Shown piece after piece: positions 1 through 7,582 of a DNA stretch of 7,991 bases. The notes beneath the pieces were generated by a model that did not search any database, had not been told where the DNA came from, and worked only from the letters and a program-made list of their open reading frames with translations. The position numbers and the translations under genes were made by a program. Position 1 is the first letter of the stretch. Every line of letters begins with the position of its first letter. The DNA comes from Rubrivivax sp. (GTDB lineage: Bacteria; Pseudomonadota; Gammaproteobacteria; Burkholderiales; Burkholderiaceae): assembly GCA_004211235.1 (NCBI GenBank), contig SEEY01000290.1, forward strand, positions 1-7,991. Reading direction: 5' to 3'.

Positions 1-61
1 GCCCCCCGCTGCATTCACCGATCCGGGTTTCTCGGAATTCCTGAGAGATGCAGAAGAATGA
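1..61 (+). CDS. C-terminal end of a probable DUF3619 family protein (partial)
   Basis: A reading frame open from base 2 ends at TGA 59-61 and encodes the tail PPAAFTDPGFSEFLRDAEE. The pattern of a tyrosine or phenylalanine, then a DPGF-like turn and FL near the C terminus is what I recall from DUF3619 proteins. In Burkholderiales these commonly sit between an RNA polymerase sigma factor gene and a DUF3106 gene, and a DUF3106 gene does follow here. Only about 19 residues are visible, so the family call leans on gene order as much as on sequence. The function of DUF3619 is unknown. The stop lies just before, or overlaps, the start of the next gene, which suggests one transcript. Confidence 0.5.
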   Translation, partial: PPAAFTDPGFSEFLRDAEE

Positions 62-65
62 CCGG

Positions 66-905
66 ATGCGCATGAACCGAGCCGCGCTGACGCTGCCCGC
101 CTTTTGCCGCCTGTCAATGGCCCTGCTGCTCAGCGCAGCGGGGTTTTCTGCTTTTGCGCAGGCCGCCGATGCTGCCTCCGCACCGGCGGCCGATGCCGGC
201 GCCGCCATGCCGTCTTCGCCGGCAGCACAGGCTGCCGTCAGGCCGCGCGTGCTGACCAAGCCGGTGGCGCCCGCAGCGCTGAGCGTGCCGCCCGCCACCT
301 GGAGCGGCCTCACGCCCAAGCAACAGGCGCTGCTCGCGCCGCTGGAGCGCGACTGGCAGGAAATTTCCGACACGCAGCGCAGCAAGTGGCTGAGCGCCAC
401 GCCGACGCTGGCGACGATGTCCGGCGAAGAGATCAAGCGCGTGCATGACCGCATCCGCGACTGGACGATGCTGAGCGGCTCGGAACGGTCGACCGCGCGC
501 ATCGGCTTCCAGGTCTCCCGGCAACTGACGCCCGAGCAGCGGCAGGCCCGCTGGGAGGCCTACCAGGCGCTGCCGGAAGAAGAGCGCAAGGCGCTGGCCG
601 AGAGGGCCGTGGCCCGCCGCCAGGCGCTGGCCGAAGCGCCCGCACGGGCCGCCAAGCCGCTGGTGACACAGCGCCGGTCCGACGCCCCGCCCGCCCCGGC
701 AAAGCTGGTGACGCCGGCGCTGGTGACCAGCACCCTCGTGCAGGCCAAGCCCGGCGCAACCACCGTGCTCATCACGCGAGACCTCGCGCAGCCGCGCCGT
801 CAGGCGCTCGCCATGCCGCCGTTGATGGCCGACCCTCAGCTGATCGATCCGAACACGCTGCTGCCACTGAAGAAGACGCCGCCCGCGTCCACGCCGCGTC
901 CGTGA
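66..905 (+). CDS. DUF3106 family protein, predicted exported
   Basis: This is a protein of about 280 residues and unknown function. The N terminus has basic residues, then a hydrophobic stretch (LSMALLLSAAGFSAFA) ending in AQA, which fits a Sec signal peptide and periplasmic location. An Ala/Pro-rich linker follows. The DUF3106 core spans roughly residues 78-180: an early WSGLTPKQQ, repeated Trp-containing helices (DWQEI, KWLS, RDWTMLS) and the closing WEAYQALPEEERKALAER. This spacing of Trp and LTP/LSP helices is typical of the family. The C-terminal 100 residues are Pro/Ala-rich and probably disordered. Starts at 48, 66 and 72 share the frame. I prefer 66 because AGAAG at 51-55 lies at a workable distance and it follows the upstream stop at 61. 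The stop overlaps the next start by 4 bases. Confidence 0.8.
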   Translation: MRMNRAALTLPAFCRLSMALLLSAAGFSAFAQAADAASAPAADAGAAMPSSPAAQAAVRPRVLTKPVAPAALSVPPATWSGLTPKQQALLAPLERDWQEISDTQRSKWLSATPTLATMSGEEIKRVHDRIRDWTMLSGSERSTARIGFQVSRQLTPEQRQARWEAYQALPEEERKALAERAVARRQALAEAPARAAKPLVTQRRSDAPPAPAKLVTPALVTSTLVQAKPGATTVLITRDLAQPRRQALAMPPLMADPQLIDPNTLLPLKKTPPASTPRP

Positions 906-1414
906 CGGCGCCGGCCGACCTGCCTGCCACGCCCCCGGGCCTGGCGAGACGCTTCGCGGCTTTCATCTATGAAGGCGTGCTGCTGTTCGGCGTCATCTTC
1001 TTCGCGGGCTTTCTCTATTCGGTCCTGACGCGACAGGAGCACGCGCTGGAAGGGCGCGTCGGCCTGGGCGTGTTCCTCTTTTTCGTGCTGGGCCTGTACT
1101 TCGTCGGCTTCTGGACGCGGTCCGGCCAGACCCTGGCGATGAAGACCTGGCACCTGCGCGTCACCGACCTCGCCGGTCAGCCCTTGCGCCTCGGCCGTGC
1201 GACGCTGCGCTATCTCTTCAGCTGGCTGTGGTTTCTGCCGGCGCTGATAAGCGTCAGGCTGATGGGCCTGCACAGCGGCGGCGCCATCATCGGCAGCCTG
1301 GTCGCGGGCGTGGCGGGCTATCTGCTGATCGCCCGCCTGCATCCGCAGCGACAATTCCTGCACGATGCGATCTGCGGCTCGCGAGTCATCACCCAACTTC
1401 CCCGGCGTTCATGA
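902..1414 (+). CDS. RDD family integral membrane protein
   Basis: This is a 170-residue inner-membrane protein. It starts with GTG inside a GTGA overlap with the upstream stop, so translation is probably coupled. RDD features are visible: an Arg in LARRFAAFIYEG at the first membrane helix, a GQTLAMKTWHLRV segment after the second helix, and a terminal RQFLHDAICGSRVI that supplies the last conserved Asp. The first Asp of the family name is Glu here (YEG), which I recall as common in this Burkholderiales subgroup. Four hydrophobic segments are visible at about residues 17-40, 55-75, 102-120 and 125-145. RDD proteins have been linked to transport in some bacteria, but no substrate can be assigned. 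The gene lies between an exported DUF3106 protein and dgkA, which suggests an envelope role. Confidence 0.85.
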   Translation: MTAPADLPATPPGLARRFAAFIYEGVLLFGVIFFAGFLYSVLTRQEHALEGRVGLGVFLFFVLGLYFVGFWTRSGQTLAMKTWHLRVTDLAGQPLRLGRATLRYLFSWLWFLPALISVRLMGLHSGGAIIGSLVAGVAGYLLIARLHPQRQFLHDAICGSRVITQLPRRS

Positions 1415-1788
1415 GCAACCCGCACAAGGGCCGCACAGGCCTGGACCGCATCATTCACGCCGCCGGCTACTCCTGGGCCGGTCTGAAGGCCGCGTACACG
1501 GGCGAAAGCGCCTTCCGCCAGGAGACGTGGCTGTGCGTCATCGCCGCACCGTTGACGTTCTGGCTCGCCAAGAGCTGGGAGCAGGCCGCATTGCTGCTGG
1601 GTTCGCTGCTGCTGCTGCTTATCGTCGAGCTGTTGAACTCGGCCATCGAGGCCGTCGTCGACCGCGTCTCGTTCGAGCGGCATGAACTGTCCAAGCGCGC
1701 CAAGGACATCGCCAGCGCGGCGGTGCTGATGGCGCTGGTGCTGGCCGCCGGCATCTGGGTCGCGGCGATCTGGCAGCACCTGCGCTGA
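1411..1788 (+). CDS. dgkA: Diacylglycerol kinase DgkA
   Basis: This is a 125-residue inner-membrane enzyme that phosphorylates diacylglycerol with ATP to give phosphatidic acid, recycling diacylglycerol left by phospholipid-head-group transfer reactions. It aligns well with E. coli DgkA (122 residues). The N-terminal amphipathic part reads RIIHAAGYSWAGLKAAY, followed by E32 in ESAFRQE. The active-site stretch VELLNSAIEAVVDR has E73, N76, E80 and D84, equivalent to E. coli E69, N72, E76 and D80. HELSKRAKDIASAAV precedes the last helix. Three transmembrane helices are visible. The ATG at 1411 overlaps the RDD stop as ATGA; longer in-frame starts upstream would lie inside the RDD gene and add no family sequence. 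It is probably translated from the same transcript as the two genes before it. Confidence 0.95.
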   Translation: MSNPHKGRTGLDRIIHAAGYSWAGLKAAYTGESAFRQETWLCVIAAPLTFWLAKSWEQAALLLGSLLLLLIVELLNSAIEAVVDRVSFERHELSKRAKDIASAAVLMALVLAAGIWVAAIWQHLR

Positions 1789-1806
1789 CGGTGTGACACT
1801 TGGGCC

Positions 1807-2527
1807 ATGCGGGCCCGCGGCTTCCAGTTGATTCCCAGCCATGTCGACGGCGTCGAGGTGGTCGTGGCCGACTCGGCACAGGCTTTCGGCCGCCACACCC
1901 ATGACGACTTCGGCATCGGCCTCATCGAGCGCGGCGCGCAGAAGTCGGCCAGCGGGCGCGGCGTCGTCGAAGCCGGCACCGGCGACCTCATCACCGTCAA
2001 CCCGGGCGAAGTGCATGACGGCACACCGTTCGACGCCAGCGGGCGGCATTGGCGGATGCTTTACGTCGACCCGGCACGTCTGCTCGACGCCGCAGGCGAC
2101 ATTACCCCCGGCATGTCGTTCGAGTTCAAGGCGCCCGTCATTCGCAATGCATCGCTGGCGGTGCGCTTTCGCACGCTGTTCGACGCCGTGACCGCCGAGG
2201 ATGCGCTGCGCTCCGAGTCGGCGCTACTGCTGCTGGCGGCGCAGATGCTCAAGCCCGCGTGTGCCGAGCGGGCGGCCTCAGGCGTCGGGATCGCCGCAGC
2301 GCGCGAGCGCATCGACGACGATCCTGCGCGCCTTCACCCGGCTGACGGGTCTGCCGCCCCATGCCTACCTGCTGCAACGCCGCGTGCAGCGCGCCCGCCA
2401 GCTCGTGCGCGGCGGCCTGCCGCTGGCGGAGGCCGCAGCGGCCAGTGGCTTTGCGGACCAGAGCCACATGACGCGCTGCTTCGCGCGCAGCTTCGGCCTG
2501 ACGCCGGGCGCTTTCGTGCGGCGCTGA
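1807..2527 (+). pseudogene. AraC family transcriptional regulator, disrupted by deletion and frameshift
   Basis: The N-terminal effector-binding (cupin-like) domain is intact in one frame from ATG 1807: FGRHTHDDFGIGLIERG, a GDLITVNPGEVHDG turn, and helices up to AARERIDDDP near 2325. The C-terminal half of the AraC helix-turn-helix domain continues in the next frame (positions congruent to 2 mod 3) from about 2321: ILRAFTRLTGLPPHAYLLQR, then LAEAAAASGFADQSHMTRCF and FGLTPGAFVRR, stopping at TGA 2525-2527. Family proteins normally carry about 20 residues between these blocks, namely the first HTH (LAxLAxLSGLSRFQ type). They are absent in every frame. A deletion of about 60 bases (length congruent to 2 mod 3) would explain both the gap and the frame change. 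Read straight through, the frame gives an aberrant 253-residue product ending at 2568 with no complete HTH. DNA binding is probably lost. It sits directly upstream of a LysE-type exporter it presumably once controlled. Confidence 0.8.
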
Positions 2528-2579
2528 AATTTCGTTCAAGACGGCGCGCGGGAGGCGACGCAGCATGACGCTTCTACTC

Positions 2580-2585
2580 AAGGAG
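2580..2585 (+). promoter_or_regulatory. Ribosome binding site of the LysE-type exporter gene
   Basis: AAGGAG lies 7 bases before ATG 2593 and fixes that start over the ATG at 2565. The 2565 ATG has its own GGAGG (2551-2555) but opens a frame without family similarity. Confidence 0.75.
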
Positions 2586-2592
2586 CGCCTGC

Positions 2593-3572
<980 letters not shown>

Positions 3573-5567
3573 TTAAGCACGTTCATCCGGAATCCGGTCC
3601 AGCTCCGCGAGCCAGACAACGGCCTCCGAATCGCTCGGAGCGCGCCAGTCGCCGCGGGGCGACAACGAGCCGCCGCTGCCGACCTTGGGCGCATTGGGCA
3701 CGCAGCTGCGCTTGAACTGACTGCCCTTGAAGAAGCGCTGCAGGAAGATCCGCAGCACGCGCTTGATCTCGGCCAGCGTGTAGACATCGCTCCAGGCATG
3801 GCGCGCCAGGAAGGCGATCTTGCTCGGCGCGTAGCCGTAGCGCAGCGTGAAGAAGAGGTTGAAATCCTGCAGCGCGTACGCGCCGACCGTTGCTTCCGTG
3901 CTCTGCAGGTCGCCCGGCACGAGCTCCGGGCTGATCTCCGTGCCGAGGATGTCGTGCAGCACCTGGGTGTCGGTGCCGGCGCCGAGCTGCTCGGTCTCGG
4001 CCACCCAACGCACCAGGTGCTGGATCAACGTCTTGGGCACGCTGGCGTTGACGTTGTAGTGGGACATGTGATCGCCGACGCCGTAGGTGCACCAGCCCAG
4101 GGCCAGCTCGGAGAGGTCCCCCGTGCCGAGCACCAGGCCGCCCGTGAGGTTGGCAAGGCGGAACAGGTGGCTGGTGCGCTCGCCCGCCTGCACGTTCTCG
4201 AAGGTGATGTCGTAGACCGGCTCGCCCTCGCTGTGGGGGTGGCCGATGTCCTGGAGCATCTGCGCGCAGCTGGGCCGGATGTCGATCTCGCGGGCCTCGC
4301 AGCCGACGGCAGCCATCAGCCGGCGCGCCTGATCGCGGGTGCGCTCGCCGGTGGCAAAACCGGGCATCGTCACGCCGATGATGTGGGTGCGCGGCAAGCC
4401 CAGCGCGTCCATCGCCCGCGCGGCCACGAGCAGCGCGTGGGTGGAATCCAGCCCGCCCGAGATGCCGACGACGAGCTTGTGGATGCCGCTCGAGGCGAGG
4501 CGCTGGGTCAGGCCCTGCACCTGGATGTTGTAGACCTCGTGGCAGCGCTCGTCGCGGCGGCTGAGGTCCGCCGGCACGTAGGGGAAGCGCTCGACGCGGC
4601 GCCGCAAGGCCAGCGGCTGCTCGCGGTCTAGCCCCAGCTTGAACGACACGTGCCGGAAGGCGCGCACCTGCGCCGCATGCAGGCGCACGGAATCGCCGAA
4701 GCTCGTCTGGTGCATGCGCTCACGGGCCAGGCGCTCCAGGTCGACATCGGCCGTCACGACATGCGAGCTGCGCAGGAAGCGCTCCGACTCGACGAGCAGG
4801 TCGCCGTTCTCGCAGACGATGGCCTGGCCGTCCCAGGCCATGTCCGTCGTCGACTCGCCGGCCCCGGCGGACGAGTAGAGATAGGCCGCCAGGCAGCGCG
4901 CCGACTGCTGCGAGACGAGCTGGCGCCGGTAGGCCGCCTTGCCGATGACGATGTTGGATGCCGACAGGTTGACGAGCACGGTCGCGCCAGCCAGGGCGGC
5001 GAAGGAGGACGGCGGGATGGGCGTCCACACGTCTTCGCAGATCTCCACGTGCAGGCGCAGCAGCGGCATGTCTTCCGCCGTGAAGATCTGGCGGCTGCCG
5101 AAAGGCACCTGCTGGCCGAGCAACGTCACGGTGTCCACCGTCGCCTCTTCGCCCGAGCAGAACTGGCGCGCCTCGTAGAACTCGTTGTAGTTCGGCAGGA
5201 AGGTCTTGGGCACAAGGCCGAGGATGCGGCCACGCAGCAGCACGGCGGCGCAGTTGAACAGTCGCTGTTCGACACGCAGCGGCAGGCCGACGATGGCCAC
5301 CGTCGGCAGCGCCTCGGTGGCCGCCAACACGTCGGCCAGCGCAGCCTCGCAGGCATCGAGCAGGGCGCGCTGGTGGAAGAGGTCGTCGCAGCTGTAGGCC
5401 GACAGACCCAGCTCCGGAAAGACGATCACGGCCACGCCGTCGGCCGCGGCCTGACTGATCAGGGCGATCGTCTGCGCGGCGTTGAAAACCGGGTCCGCGA
5501 CGCGGCACTGCGGCACGCCCACCGCGACGCGGGCGAAGTCATGGCTGTATAGGTTGTCGAAACGCAT
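3573..5567 (-). CDS. nadE: Glutamine-dependent NAD(+) synthetase (two-domain NadE)
   Basis: It catalyses the last step of NAD synthesis: deamido-NAD plus ATP plus glutamine to NAD, AMP and PPi. The 664-residue protein has an N-terminal nitrilase-fold glutaminase domain (about 1-290) with the full Glu-Lys-Cys triad: E52 in [10 protein letters not shown]121 in [14 protein letters not shown] and C177 in HVEICEDVW. The C-terminal synthetase domain has the ATP pyrophosphatase P-loop SGGLDS at about 370-375 and a later [15 protein letters not shown]. It ends with [18 protein letters not shown]. The size and layout match the long, glutamine-using class rather than the short ammonia-using E. coli enzyme. 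A second in-frame ATG lies at 5576 (three residues longer). I chose 5567 because its Shine-Dalgarno spacing is better and homologues as I recall them begin with the FDNLYSHDF block. It is probably the first gene of a nadE-glnB transcript. Confidence 0.96.
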   Translation of the reverse strand: MRFDNLYSHDFARVAVGVPQCRVADPVFNAAQTIALISQAAADGVAVIVFPELGLSAYSCDDLFHQRALLDACEAALADVLAATEALPTVAIVGLPLRVEQRLFNCAAVLLRGRILGLVPKTFLPNYNEFYEARQFCSGEEATVDTVTLLGQQVPFGSRQIFTAEDMPLLRLHVEICEDVWTPIPPSSFAALAGATVLVNLSASNIVIGKAAYRRQLVSQQSARCLAAYLYSSAGAGESTTDMAWDGQAIVCENGDLLVESERFLRSSHVVTADVDLERLARERMHQTSFGDSVRLHAAQVRAFRHVSFKLGLDREQPLALRRRVERFPYVPADLSRRDERCHEVYNIQVQGLTQRLASSGIHKLVVGISGGLDSTHALLVAARAMDALGLPRTHIIGVTMPGFATGERTRDQARRLMAAVGCEAREIDIRPSCAQMLQDIGHPHSEGEPVYDITFENVQAGERTSHLFRLANLTGGLVLGTGDLSELALGWCTYGVGDHMSHYNVNASVPKTLIQHLVRWVAETEQLGAGTDTQVLHDILGTEISPELVPGDLQSTEATVGAYALQDFNLFFTLRYGYAPSKIAFLARHAWSDVYTLAEIKRVLRIFLQRFFKGSQFKRSCVPNAPKVGSGGSLSPRGDWRAPSDSEAVVWLAELDRIPDERA

Positions 5568-5575
5568 GGGCGTCA

Positions 5576-5580
5576 TCCTG
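5576..5580 (-). promoter_or_regulatory. Ribosome binding site deciding the nadE start
   Basis: On the minus strand CAGGA precedes ATG 5567, with AGGA 8 bases away. The same AGG touches the alternative ATG at 5576 directly, which is too close to serve it. This supports the shorter NadE. Confidence 0.5.
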
Positions 5581-5610
5581 CCATCAAGCCGGCCCCATGC
5601 AACGCCGGCG

Positions 5611-5631
5611 CAGGCGATGCCCGCCTGTTTT
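5611..5631. other. Short stem-loop with a T run in the nadE/acyltransferase gap
   Basis: CAGGCG (5611-5616) and CGCCTG (5622-5627) form a perfect 6-base-pair stem with loop ATGCC. TTTT follows on the plus strand at 5628-5631. It resembles a weak intrinsic terminator for plus-strand transcription, but no plus-strand gene ends here. It could equally be a leader structure in either divergent transcript, or chance in GC-rich DNA. Two GCCGGC palindromes lie just to its left (5588-5593 and 5604-5609). I could not assign a convincing promoter for either flanking gene in this 97-base gap. Confidence 0.3.
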
Positions 5632-5664
5632 CAAGGCCAGGCGCGGCCCGATAGAGTGGGCGCC

Positions 5665-6834
5665 ATGCCCACCCTCCGTGTCGACGACTCCCCGGCCGCC
5701 CTGCCACGCGACGCCTGGAATCGCCTGCTGGCCGCGTCTCCCCAGCCCACGCCCTTCATGCGCCATGAATACCTGCAGGCGCTGCAGGAATCCGGCTCCG
5801 CGGTGAGCGAGACCGGCTGGCAGCCGATGTTCGTGAGCCTCTGGGACGACCAGCGTTTGCTGGCTGCCTGCCCGGCCTGGCTGAAGACCCACTCCTACGG
5901 CGAATACGTGTTCGACTGGGCCTGGGCCGATGCCTACCGTCGCCATGGCCTGAGCTACTACCCCAAGCTGCTGGTGGCGGTGCCGTTCACGCCGGTGCCG
6001 GGCAGCCGGTTGCTGGCCGTCGACGCCGACGCGCGGCAGATGCTGGCCCAGGGGCTGCGCGCGCTGGCGAAGGAGACGGACGCTTCGTCGCTGCACGTGC
6101 TGTTCGGCGACGGGTGCGACCAGGCGGCGCTGGCTGAAGCCGGATGCACCCCGCGCGCCGGTGTGCAGTTCCACTGGACGGCCGAAGGCGATGCCGACTT
6201 CCCCGCCTTCCTCGCGCGGCTGCAGCGGGACAAGCGCAAGAAGATCCAGCAGGAGCAGCGGCGCGTGCGCGAGGCCGGCGTCGCGTTCGAGGTTCGCGAA
6301 GGCGCCGCCATCACGCCCGACGACTGGGACTACTTCTATCGCTGCTACCAGCAAACCTATCGCGAACACCACAGCACGCCCTATCTGAGCCGGGACTTCT
6401 TCGCCCGCATGGCAAGCGAGATGCCCGAGCACTGGTTGATGTTCAGCGCGTGGCGGGGTGGCGAGCGGGTCGCGGCCTCGCTGATCGCGCTCGATGCGGC
6501 TCGCCGCGCCGCGTTCGGCCGCTACTGGGGTGCGACCGAACACATTCCCAACCTGCACTTCGATGCCTGCTACTACCAGCCGCTCGCCTGGTGCATCGCC
6601 AACGGCTACCAGCGCTTCGAGGGCGGCGCGCAGGGCGAGCACAAGATGGCGCGCGGCCTGATGCCCACGCCGACCGCGTCCAGCCACTGGCTGGCGCATC
6701 CGGCCTTTGCCGAAGCGGTGAACGACTTCCTCGCCCGCGAGGGCGAAGCGATCAGCGGCTACCTGGGCGAACTCAACGAGCACGCGCCCTTCAAGGCAGC
6801 CACCGCAGCAGAAGTGAATGAGGTGCCCAAATAA
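5665..6834 (+). CDS. FemAB/GNAT-like acyltransferase family protein (DUF482-type)
   Basis: This is a 389-residue, predicted cytoplasmic protein. Recognisable family blocks are EYVFDWAWADAYRRHGLSYY followed by PKLLVAVPFTPVPGSRLL in the first third, RDKRKKIQQEQRRV in the middle, and in the second half HFDACYYQPLAWCI, then FEGGAQGEHKMARGLMPT and SHWLAHPAFAEAV. These match the large GNAT-fold group often annotated as peptidogalycan biosynthesis or FemAB-like proteins, which has two tandem acyltransferase-like halves. The actual substrate is not established, so I give no symbol. ATG 5665 starts just before the first family-like residues. The frame is open farther upstream to 5482, but that would run over the divergent nadE start. 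The ribosome site (GAGTGGG, 5654-5660) is weak. It converges on ppa, and its TAA overlaps the ppa terminator T run. Confidence 0.82.
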   Translation: MPTLRVDDSPAALPRDAWNRLLAASPQPTPFMRHEYLQALQESGSAVSETGWQPMFVSLWDDQRLLAACPAWLKTHSYGEYVFDWAWADAYRRHGLSYYPKLLVAVPFTPVPGSRLLAVDADARQMLAQGLRALAKETDASSLHVLFGDGCDQAALAEAGCTPRAGVQFHWTAEGDADFPAFLARLQRDKRKKIQQEQRRVREAGVAFEVREGAAITPDDWDYFYRCYQQTYREHHSTPYLSRDFFARMASEMPEHWLMFSAWRGGERVAASLIALDAARRAAFGRYWGATEHIPNLHFDACYYQPLAWCIANGYQRFEGGAQGEHKMARGLMPTPTASSHWLAHPAFAEAVNDFLAREGEAISGYLGELNEHAPFKAATAAEVNEVPK

Positions 6835-6856
6835 AAGACGCCGCGAGTGCGGCGTC
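6830..6856 (-). terminator. Intrinsic terminator of ppa
   Basis: GACGCCGC (6837-6844) and GCGGCGTC (6849-6856) form a perfect 8-base-pair, very GC-rich stem closed by a 4-base loop. Read on the minus strand the stem is followed by TTTTATT (6836-6830), the classic rho-independent layout. It lies 26 bases beyond the ppa stop. On the plus strand the sequence after the stem (CGTTCAG) is not T-rich, so it would be a weaker stop for the convergent acyltransferase gene. Confidence 0.85.
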
Positions 6857-6882
6857 CGTTCAGGTCTGGGCGGCGGAGCTGA

Positions 6883-7422
6883 TTACTTCTGCTCGGCCTT
6901 GGCGTAGTTCGCCATGCCTTCGGTGATCTCGGACCTGGCCTTCGCCGGGCCTTCCCAGCCCTTGACCTTGACCCACTTGCCGGCTTCCAGATCCTTGTAG
7001 TGCTCGAAGAAGTGCTGGATGGCCTTGATGCGCATCGGGTTCACGTCTTCGATCTTTTCCCAATGGCTGTACATGGGCAGGATCTTGTTGGTGGGCACGG
7101 CCAGCAGCTTGGCGTCGCCACCCGCCTCGTCGTCCATCATCAGCACGCCCAGCGGGCGGCAGGTCACGACGACGCCGGGCGTCAACGCGAACGGGGTGAT
7201 CACCAGCACGTCGACCGGGTCGCCGTCGTCCGCAAGCGTCCTGGGGATGTACCCGTAGTTGCAGGGGTAGTACATCGGCGTGGTGAGAAAGCGATCCACG
7301 AACAGCGCCCCGCTCTCCTTGTCGACCTCGTACTTGATCGGGTCGGCATTCATCGGGATCTCGATGATGACGTTGAACTCGTCAGGCGCCTTGGCGCCGG
7401 GGGACACGTTGTGCAGGCTCAT
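6883..7422 (-). CDS. ppa: Inorganic pyrophosphatase (soluble, family I)
   Basis: This is a cytoplasmic Mg-dependent enzyme that hydrolyses PPi to two phosphates, pulling NTP-consuming biosynthesis forward. The 179-residue protein opens with MSLHNVSPG and carries the family I active site: E21, K30, E32 (IKYEVDKESG), R44, the YYPCNYGYIPRTL strand with Y56, and the signature DDGDPVDVLV with D66, D68 and D71. These equal E. coli numbering plus one. The tail includes HFFEHYKDLE and KWVKVKGWEG. The frame extends upstream to 7488, but the extra 22 residues have no family character and cross the promoter candidate, so ATG 7422 is the start. No obvious Shine-Dalgarno precedes it. A strong terminator follows. 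It is transcribed divergently from hppA, the membrane PPi-hydrolysing enzyme. Confidence 0.96.
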   Translation of the reverse strand: MSLHNVSPGAKAPDEFNVIIEIPMNADPIKYEVDKESGALFVDRFLTTPMYYPCNYGYIPRTLADDGDPVDVLVITPFALTPGVVVTCRPLGVLMMDDEAGGDAKLLAVPTNKILPMYSHWEKIEDVNPMRIKAIQHFFEHYKDLEAGKWVKVKGWEGPAKARSEITEGMANYAKAEQK

Positions 7423-7451
7423 GGTCGTTATTGGAGTGAAGGAAAACCCGC

Positions 7452-7480
7452 ATTCTAGGTTTCCCGAACAACGCTGGTAA
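7452..7480 (-). promoter_or_regulatory. Candidate sigma-70 promoter of ppa
   Basis: On the minus strand TTACCA (7480-7475; four of six matches to TTGACA) and TAGAAT (7457-7452; five of six matches to TATAAT) are separated by exactly 17 bases. Transcription would start near 7445, leaving a leader of about 23 bases before ATG 7422. This is a visual match only. Confidence 0.5.
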
Positions 7481-7582
7481 ACGCGCAATCAGGGTGCGGA
7501 GGCGAACCTTAAGCTCCGCCGCGCAAGCCCGTCCGCTGTCTGCATCGGGCCACAGATCACACGCTGAACAGGAGACTCATAC

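Noticed and set aside
950..985. Glu instead of Asp in the first membrane helix of the RDD protein
   Set aside because: It is conservative and, to my recollection, common in Burkholderiales members of the family.
2290..2345. Programmed ribosomal frameshift in the AraC gene
   Set aside because: A frame shift alone would not restore the roughly 20 missing HTH residues, and I see no slippery sequence or stimulatory structure at the junction.
5568..5664. Sigma-70 promoters for nadE and the acyltransferase gene
   Set aside because: TTGAAA and TTGCAT occur on the minus strand and GATAGA on the plus strand, but none has a convincing partner hexamer at 16-18 bases.
5584..6783. A 399-codon minus-strand open frame opposite the acyltransferase gene
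   Set aside because: Composition is typical of a shadow frame, and the plus strand carries clear family motifs throughout.
7423..7488. A longer ppa starting at 7488
   Set aside because: The 22 extra residues lack family similarity and overlap the promoter candidate. The standard family I N terminus begins at ATG 7422.
7496..7519. GCGGAG/CTCCGC inverted pair with a 12-base loop as an operator or hairpin
   Set aside because: Six base pairs at this GC content arise easily by chance, the loop is long and there is no T run. It is mentioned only as context for the pyrophosphatase gap.
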